Positions 31,870-36,676 of a stretch of 36,676 nt of DNA are shown here, in pieces. Position 1 is the first letter of the stretch; the number at the start of each line of letters is the position of its first letter. Under the pieces are notes generated by a model. The model was not told the DNA's origin. It saw nothing but the letters and a program-made list of their open reading frames with translations, and ran no database searches. This DNA is from an uncultured Methanobrevibacter sp. (GTDB lineage Archaea > Methanobacteriota > Methanobacteria > Methanobacteriales > Methanobacteriaceae): NCBI RefSeq assembly GCF_902801725.1, contig NZ_CADCJB010000027.1:28765-65440 (forward strand), written 5' to 3'. The position numbers were made by a program, and so were the translations under genes.

Positions 31870-33381
31870 ATGGGACTTTTTGATAGATTTAAAAAGAATG
31901 ACAAAAAGGAAAAAAAGGAACGCAAATCCGTTCCGAATGATGTTGAAATTGATGAAGATCAATTGCTGTTGAAAAAGATAGCCACAACAAGCAAGGATAG
32001 AAATGAACGGGCTGTTGCTGCAGACCAAATTACAGATCAATACGTTGCACTGGATATTGCTAAAAATGTAAAGGATAGGGCCATTAGATTGATTGCAGCC
32101 AATAAAATCAAAGATGAAAATCTACTTTGGGATGCTGCTGAAAACTCAAAATTCTTTGATGTTAGAAGTTTTGCCTATGAACGATTGGGTGAAAATAACA
32201 AATCAATTGCCGAAATTGTAATAAATACTAAAAAAGATCCTCATGTCGATGAAATATTTAAGAAAATCACGGATGAGGAAACCCTTAAATGGATTGCAAT
32301 TGAAGCAGAGGACAAAAGATATAGAAATGAAGCTGTAGATAGGATAGAATCCAAGGAAGTATTGGAAGATTTGGTATTTAAGGCCAGTGACAATTCCATT
32401 AAAATGACAGCAATCAACAAGGAAAACTTTGATGATGAGGATATTCTCCAAAAAATTGCTATTGGCGAGAAAGATGAAGGCGTAAAGACTGCAGCAATCA
32501 AAAAAATTGATGATGAACAAAAATTAGCTGAAATTGCAAAGAGCGAAGAAAATGCAAAGATACGGTCACTTATTTTTGAAAGGATTGATGATGCCGACAT
32601 CCTAAAAAGCATAGTTCTGAACTCTGAAAAATCTGATGTTCGTCTGGATTTGGTTCCAAAGTTGGATGATGAAAATCTTTTAAAGGAAATTGCTTTAAAT
32701 GACTCTGATAAAATTGTTAGAAGTGAAGCCGTTAAAAAGATTGATGATGAAGATGCATTATTGGAAATCATCAAAAATGATGACGACAGGTTTGTTCGCC
32801 AGATTGCCGTCAATAACATTAAAAATCCCCAAATATTAATTAACATTGCTTTGAATGATGATGACCAATTCGTAAGAAATCATGCAATTAAAAATCCTAA
32901 TTTGGTTGATGAAAAGGATTATTTGGAAATTGTTATTAATTCCACTCATGAGGATGTGGCTTTTGAAGCAATGAAACACATCAGCGATGAAAAATCATTC
33001 ATAAAAATTTTAAATGAAGCCAAATTGGAAAATATTAGAAAGGGTACTCTGGACAATATTGATGATTTGGAAACATTGATTAAAATAGTTCTGGCAAACA
33101 AAGATGAGGAATTTTCCTTGAAGGCTTTAAATAAGATTGATGTTGAAGCTTGTTTGATTAAAATATATGAGCAGGGAATTTCTGAAAGTATTTCGGTTAG
33201 GGCAGTTTCCAAAGTAAGAAATCAGAAGTTTTTAACTGGTGTTGTTAAAAATGAACCTCAATGGAGAGTTCGTGAAGCTGCAGTTAAACATATTGTAAGT
33301 AAGAAAGTCTTAAAAGAAGTTTCAATCAATGATGAAAATGAATATGTAAGAAACGTCGCTAAAAAAAGGTTGAATTTATAA
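31870..33381 (+). CDS. 26-residue helical-repeat (LRV/HEAT-like) solenoid protein
   Basis: After a very basic start (FDRFKKNDKKEKKERK-type, residues 3-20) nearly the whole 503-residue protein is built of about 18 repeats of 26 residues. Their consensus is D-D-E-x-L-L-x-x-I-A-x(4)-D-x-x-V-R-x-x-A-x-x-x-I. The register is exact through most copies, for example DDENLLKEIALNDSDKIVR and DDEDALLEIIKNDDDRFVR. This resembles leucine-rich-variant (LRV) and short HEAT repeats, which form curved helical scaffolds for binding proteins or nucleic acids. The surface is rich in Asp, Glu and Lys. It starts one base after the nuclease stop, so the pair is coupled. The end overlaps EFR1 by six bases on the opposite strand. 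Confidence 0.85.
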   Translation: MGLFDRFKKNDKKEKKERKSVPNDVEIDEDQLLLKKIATTSKDRNERAVAADQITDQYVALDIAKNVKDRAIRLIAANKIKDENLLWDAAENSKFFDVRSFAYERLGENNKSIAEIVINTKKDPHVDEIFKKITDEETLKWIAIEAEDKRYRNEAVDRIESKEVLEDLVFKASDNSIKMTAINKENFDDEDILQKIAIGEKDEGVKTAAIKKIDDEQKLAEIAKSEENAKIRSLIFERIDDADILKSIVLNSEKSDVRLDLVPKLDDENLLKEIALNDSDKIVRSEAVKKIDDEDALLEIIKNDDDRFVRQIAVNNIKNPQILINIALNDDDQFVRNHAIKNPNLVDEKDYLEIVINSTHEDVAFEAMKHISDEKSFIKILNEAKLENIRKGTLDNIDDLETLIKIVLANKDEEFSLKALNKIDVEACLIKIYEQGISESISVRAVSKVRNQKFLTGVVKNEPQWRVREAAVKHIVSKKVLKEVSINDENEYVRNVAKKRLNL

Positions 33382-34134
33382 AAAGATTTCAACCTCTTTT
33401 CTTTCGCTGTTTGCTTCTTCAAATACTGGTTTTTTAGATTCAAATGCTTCTCCTGTAAATGAACGTGCATTTTCAGGGCAAATATTGATGCATGCAGTAC
33501 ATCTGCTACACATGTTCAGGTCTGTGTTTACAGGATCATCTTCAGGAATTGCATTTTCTGGACAAATTGAAATGCAATCATAGCAGAAGATGCAATGAGT
33601 TTCATCGCAGGCTATTTCGAATGGTAGCTGTTTGTATTCGACGTATGGTATGTTTCCTGGAATTTTACTTTCAAGGCTTTTGCCGGATTTGATTTTTTCC
33701 TGACATTTTTTTGAAAATTCATTAATTTTTTTGATGTCATTTTCATCAGGCCTTCCTACAGCAACACTGTCAAATATGGAATGGTGACTTACTGTTGTTG
33801 CCGCTGCAATCACATCAAACTTGTTTTCTCTCAGCAAATCCACTAATTCAAGTAGTGCATCACTCACGTGTGCATTTCCATAGTTTGCAACAGCGATTGC
33901 TTTGGTATTATTTCCTTTCAATTTAGCTAATCGATTGCGGGCACTTTTAGGTATTCTTCCGGCAAAAACAGGCATTCCTACAATTGCAATGTCGTCTTTT
34001 TTGAAATCCTTCTCCAAATCAAAGTGCAACAGGTCATAGGCTTCGCTGGTTTCATTAAAATTGCTGGCGATTTGTTCTATGACTCTTTTTGTGGTTTGGG
34101 AAGGACTGAAATAGATTTTTATAATTTTTGACAT
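33376..34134 (-). CDS. EFR1-type ferredoxin-flavodoxin protein
   Basis: Residues 1-~150 are a flavodoxin domain (KIYFSPSQTTKRVIEQIA phosphate loop, VGMPVFAGRIPKSA, AVANYGNAHVSDALLELVDLL). Residues ~180-225 hold two [4Fe-4S] ferredoxin motifs, CIFCYDCISICP and CSRCTACINICP. This matches the EFR1 family of anaerobes, in which flavin and iron-sulfur clusters exchange electrons; the physiological partners are not known. GGTGAAATA precedes the ATG. It is convergent and slightly overlapping with the solenoid gene, and divergent from the FrhB-like gene, another flavin/iron-sulfur protein, across a 246-base AT-rich spacer. Confidence 0.9.
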   Translation of the reverse strand: MSKIIKIYFSPSQTTKRVIEQIASNFNETSEAYDLLHFDLEKDFKKDDIAIVGMPVFAGRIPKSARNRLAKLKGNNTKAIAVANYGNAHVSDALLELVDLLRENKFDVIAAATTVSHHSIFDSVAVGRPDENDIKKINEFSKKCQEKIKSGKSLESKIPGNIPYVEYKQLPFEIACDETHCIFCYDCISICPENAIPEDDPVNTDLNMCSRCTACINICPENARSFTGEAFESKKPVFEEANSERKEVEIFL

Positions 34135-34312
34135 TATTTCACCAATAATCGTTATGTTTGTAGATAAATTTAAAAATTTTGAATGGCATTAATTAGCTTT
34201 CATTGTCTTGTGTTAATTTTTGTTTAATCTTAATTTTATTTTAATTATTCAATTTAAACTATTATGTTTTTTGAATCATTATTTTTTAAATCTGTTCAAT
34301 TTTTTGAAAAAC

Positions 34313-34324
34313 TTTAAATATATA
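34313..34324 (+). promoter_or_regulatory. TATA box of the FrhB-like gene
   Basis: TTTAAATATATA, preceded by AAAAAC, lies 57-68 bases before the start codon. The predicted transcription start is near 34345, at the foot of a small hairpin (GGAAG-ATAC-CTTCC, 34346-34359). This is followed by GAGGTG (34369-34374), six bases before GTG 34381. Confidence 0.5.
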
Positions 34325-34380
34325 GAATGTATAAACTATTATGTAGGAAGATACCTTCCGACTGAAGTGAGGTGTAAAAA

Positions 34381-35454
34381 GTGAGTGAAATCAGAACAGC
34401 CATGGTTGGAACTCCATGCCAAATACTGGCTGCAACAAAAATTAACAAATATGAAAAACAGACTGGCGGTTCGCCGATAGATGTAAAAATTGGTTTATTT
34501 TGTATGGAAAACTTTTCTTATTCCTATCTTGAAAGATATCTCAAGCAGCAGGATATAGAGCTGTATGAAGTCAGAGAATTCAGAATAGACAAAGGTAAAT
34601 TCATTGCGAATTTAATTGACGGAAGGGTATTCAAAATACCTATTGCCGAAACCGAACCGTTTACCCGTAAAAATTGTCACATATGTACTGATTATACCTC
34701 TGATACTTCTGACATATCTGTAGGTTCAGTGGGTTCTCCAAACGGATACTCAACAGTTATTGTCAGATCAAAAAAAGGAAGGCAAATTATCGAAGACTGT
34801 ATTGATAAAGGGTATATTGCTATTGATGAAATCACATCTGAAGGATTAAATCTTTTGGAAAGGATTGCAAACCAGAAGATTTCCAAAAACACTAAAAATT
34901 ATAAAAAGAGGGAAGCCATTGCAAGGCCTGTTTTGTCTAAAAGAAAAGTAACTGAAGAGGAATTTGTAAGAGAATCATGTCTCTGCCAATTTGAAAATCT
35001 GCAAAATGATGTTATAAGCGTAGGGTCATGTGTTTTGTGTGGGGCCTGTGAATATGTCTGTCCAATTGACTCAATACAAATCAATCATAGAAAACCGGTT
35101 TCCAAAAAGGAATGTGAACCTGACTGCCATGCATGTTATTTTGCATGTCCTAGAACATTTGTTAGCGAAGAGATATATCCAAGCGATATAGATGAAAAAC
35201 CGCTTGGAAACTATCTTGATATCTATTGTGTAAAGGCAGATTCCATAATCGGTCAGGATGGTGGGGTAGTATCAGCTATTCTAGTATATCTGCTTGAAAA
35301 TGATGTAGTTGATGCAGTATCCATTGTCGGAGAAGATAAGGATGCACCTTGGAGACCACAATCAAAACTCACCTCTTCAGTTCAGGATGTTATTACTGCA
35401 GCCGGAACAAAGTACAGTACAACTCCGATAGGATTCAAAGCCCTAAACAAATAG
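34381..35454 (+). CDS. F420 hydrogenase/dehydrogenase beta subunit (FrhB/FpoF) homolog with circularly permuted domain order
   Basis: The 357-residue protein starts with the FrhB C-terminal-type domain (residues ~1-195): TAMVGTPCQILAATKI, KIGLFCMENFSYSYLE, and KNCHICTDYTSDTSDISVG with IVRSKKG. Two [4Fe-4S] motifs follow: CVLCGACEYVCP from residue ~217 and CEPDCHACYFACP. Finally comes the FrhB N-terminal-type region (GQDGGVVSAILVYLLENDVVDAV and ITAAGTKYSTTPI) at residues ~288-352. The usual FpoF order is ferredoxin, N, C; here it is C, ferredoxin, N. Such proteins carry FAD and iron-sulfur clusters and use coenzyme F420 as electron donor or acceptor. GAGGTG and a GTG start with a TATA box upstream support this as the true gene; a terminator overlaps the stop. 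Confidence 0.87.
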   Translation: MSEIRTAMVGTPCQILAATKINKYEKQTGGSPIDVKIGLFCMENFSYSYLERYLKQQDIELYEVREFRIDKGKFIANLIDGRVFKIPIAETEPFTRKNCHICTDYTSDTSDISVGSVGSPNGYSTVIVRSKKGRQIIEDCIDKGYIAIDEITSEGLNLLERIANQKISKNTKNYKKREAIARPVLSKRKVTEEEFVRESCLCQFENLQNDVISVGSCVLCGACEYVCPIDSIQINHRKPVSKKECEPDCHACYFACPRTFVSEEIYPSDIDEKPLGNYLDIYCVKADSIIGQDGGVVSAILVYLLENDVVDAVSIVGEDKDAPWRPQSKLTSSVQDVITAAGTKYSTTPIGFKALNK

Positions 35455-35476
35455 GGTTTTTATTTTTTCTTTTTTT
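35441..35476 (+). terminator. Terminator overlapping the FrhB-like stop codon
   Basis: CCCTA (35441-35445) and TAGGG (35452-35456) pair across a six-base loop, and the stop codon TAG is part of the stem. A T-rich tract follows to 35476. This supports the protein ending here rather than continuing into a lost second domain. Confidence 0.55.
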
Positions 35477-35605
35477 GTGTTGACCCTCAATTTTAATTAT
35501 TATTAGATACTCAAATTTAATAAAAAAAGAGAAATAGGTTAAAAATTGAATTAAATCAAAAATCTAATAATTTCTGCAACACTCAAACCCTTAAAAAAAG
35601 GTAAG

Positions 35606-35622
35606 TGAGAGATAAACTCTCA
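35606..35622. terminator. Small hairpin at the end of the MFS gene
   Basis: TGAGAG (35606-35611) and CTCTCA (35617-35622) pair across ATAAA. A run of T lies on the plus side and an A-run (35592-35599) gives T on the minus side, so it could end transcription from both strands. The MFS stop codon (35620-35622) is inside the stem. Confidence 0.4.
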
Positions 35623-36676
35623 TTGTTTTTTAATATTTTTATTTTTTATCCGCAGCGTTAGAATTAAAATAACTCCTAACACAATGGCCAATGCCTGCAT
35701 TACGGAAGCCATTGCATTTTGAATAATTATATCTGCAGTATTTACAACAATACTATCTTGTCCATCTATGGTATCTAATTTTTGGAAGTAATCATAGACC
35801 TCTTGATGGAATTGTTCATCTCCGGAATAATTAGGTGCGTAGGTATCGACTGCAGTACTAATGCCTCCCATAACTCCAAGAATTAGAATTATTCCAATAA
35901 TTGCTGTACCCATTGATGAACCTAATGTCTCACCAGTTGTAATGATGCCAGATGCGTTATTTTGGCTTTTAGAGGGAATATCGAATAATGCAACATCCGC
36001 ACTTAAAGCCATTATGAAACCAATTCCCGCACCGAGTAAAAACTGTCCCGGAATTAAATCCAGCAGTGTTATATCTAATTTAAACTGATAACTTAAAATC
36101 AGACATCCTACGATAGATATTATACATCCTATTGCCATAATTGTCTTATGATTCAGTTTTCCAATTAATTTTGGAGCGGACACTGAAAAAATAAGCAAAC
36201 CCATACAAAACGGAAGTGAAGCCAAACCAGTATTCAATGGATTTAACTGCAATACACTTTGGAAAAACAGAACCAGTACAAAAAATGTTCCGGATACTAT
36301 AATATTATACAATAACTTAATGGATACGCCCAAACGCAAATTTTTGTCTCTAAATAAATCAACATCAAGCAATGGGACCTTTCCTGACCTTTTTCTTTTG
36401 AGTTCATGCCATATAAAGATTGCCAGGATTGTTAATCCCAAAATTATCTCAATTATGCTGGCAGTAATATCCTTGGTCAGAGTCAATATACCGAGCACAA
36501 GCAAAACAAGACCTATGCTTGAAATTATAGTACCAATAATATCCAAATCGTTTTTAGATTCAGTAGGTTTGAAGTAAGGTATTCTATTTTGCATTCCTAA
36601 AATAAAGAAAATAATCAGTAATTCAAATGCAAATGTATATCTCCAACTTAAAAAAGTTGTAATGACCCCACCAATG
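35620..36676 (-). CDS. MFS drug-exporter-like transporter (DHA2/EmrB type), N-terminus outside window
   Basis: The frame is open to the right edge, so about the first 120-150 residues lie beyond it; ATG 36594 is internal. The first visible residues (GGVITTFLSWRYTFAFE) are the conserved segment after the fourth to fifth helix in the 14-helix DHA2 family. After this come about eight to nine membrane segments, with PLLDVDLFRDKNLRLGVSI, NPLNTGLASLPF, LLGAGIGFIMALSADVAL, NNASGIITTGETLGSSMGTAI and a large outer loop before the last helix. Proton-driven export of small molecules is expected; the substrate is unknown. Its 3' end lies in a hairpin terminator. Confidence 0.9.
   Translation of the reverse strand, partial: IGGVITTFLSWRYTFAFELLIIFFILGMQNRIPYFKPTESKNDLDIIGTIISSIGLVLLVLGILTLTKDITASIIEIILGLTILAIFIWHELKRKRSGKVPLLDVDLFRDKNLRLGVSIKLLYNIIVSGTFFVLVLFFQSVLQLNPLNTGLASLPFCMGLLIFSVSAPKLIGKLNHKTIMAIGCIISIVGCLILSYQFKLDITLLDLIPGQFLLGAGIGFIMALSADVALFDIPSKSQNNASGIITTGETLGSSMGTAIIGIILILGVMGGISTAVDTYAPNYSGDEQFHQEVYDYFQKLDTIDGQDSIVVNTADIIIQNAMASVMQALAIVLGVILILTLRIKNKNIKKQ

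Noticed and set aside
32241-32846. 201-codon open frame antisense to the repeat protein
   Set aside because: It arises from the repetitive Asp/Glu/Lys codons of the plus-strand repeats and has Ser/Phe/Ile-rich composition with no domain.

Overview
The window looks like the chromosome of a low-GC, hydrogenotrophic methanogen of the order Methanobacteriales, most likely a Methanobrevibacter species. The evidence is archaeal information-processing genes (LSm protein, ribosomal protein L37e, PUA protein, Dph6-like ligase), archaeal or methanogen-type biosynthesis (ArfB deformylase, 4-phosphopantoate--beta-alanine ligase, MetX fused to CBS domains), an F420-hydrogenase beta homolog, an EFR1 ferredoxin-flavodoxin protein, class III signal peptides, AT-rich spacers with TATA boxes, and start sites typically preceded by GGTGAT- or GGAGG-like motifs. 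No rRNA, tRNA, CRISPR array, insertion sequence or prophage was seen.

Layout. 1-5,980: a surface protein cut by the left edge, a zinc-ribbon membrane protein, a left-handed beta-helix acyltransferase, three consecutive rubredoxins of decreasing size, a YigZ/IMPACT protein, a Ser/Thr-rich anchored protein, then on the minus strand PUA protein and ArfB, and an orphan DUF4065-like gene. 6,200-11,060: LSm and L37e, two unknown genes, RNase III overlapping MetX-CBS, and an AzlCD amino-acid exporter whose azlC appears to start at AUU. 11,060-15,960: a gene-poor AT-rich spacer, an XRE regulator with two DUF4013 membrane proteins, an ABC transporter whose ATPase has lost its Walker A region, a zinc-ribbon protein and a duplicated DUF2798-like membrane protein. 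16,000-22,560: AsnB, a GatC-like protein, an ACT protein, homoserine dehydrogenase, phosphoglycerate mutase, a flavin reductase and a MATE exporter, all on the plus strand. 22,690-24,150: a small coiled-coil protein, an esterase and a zinc-ribbon protein. 24,230-30,480: CTP synthase, a prepilin peptidase with an adjacent class III signal-peptide protein, a membrane protein, a Dph6-like ligase, and a minus-strand cluster of CoA synthesis. 30,480-36,676: a hairpin-rich spacer, a DEDD-type nuclease tightly coupled to a 26-residue-repeat solenoid protein, EFR1, a circularly permuted F420 hydrogenase beta homolog, and an MFS exporter cut by the right edge.

How the genes fit together. Several genes serve aspartate-family metabolism (AsnB, GatC-like, ACT protein, homoserine dehydrogenase, MetX). 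Redox proteins are frequent (three rubredoxins, FMN reductase, EFR1, FrhB-like). The observations most worth a second look are the domain-permuted FrhB/FpoF-like protein (34,381-35,454), the nuclease-solenoid pair (30,825-33,381), the hairpin cluster before it (30,597-30,719), the AUU start of azlC, and the disabled ABC ATPase. I did not find an obvious complete novel defence or mobile system.
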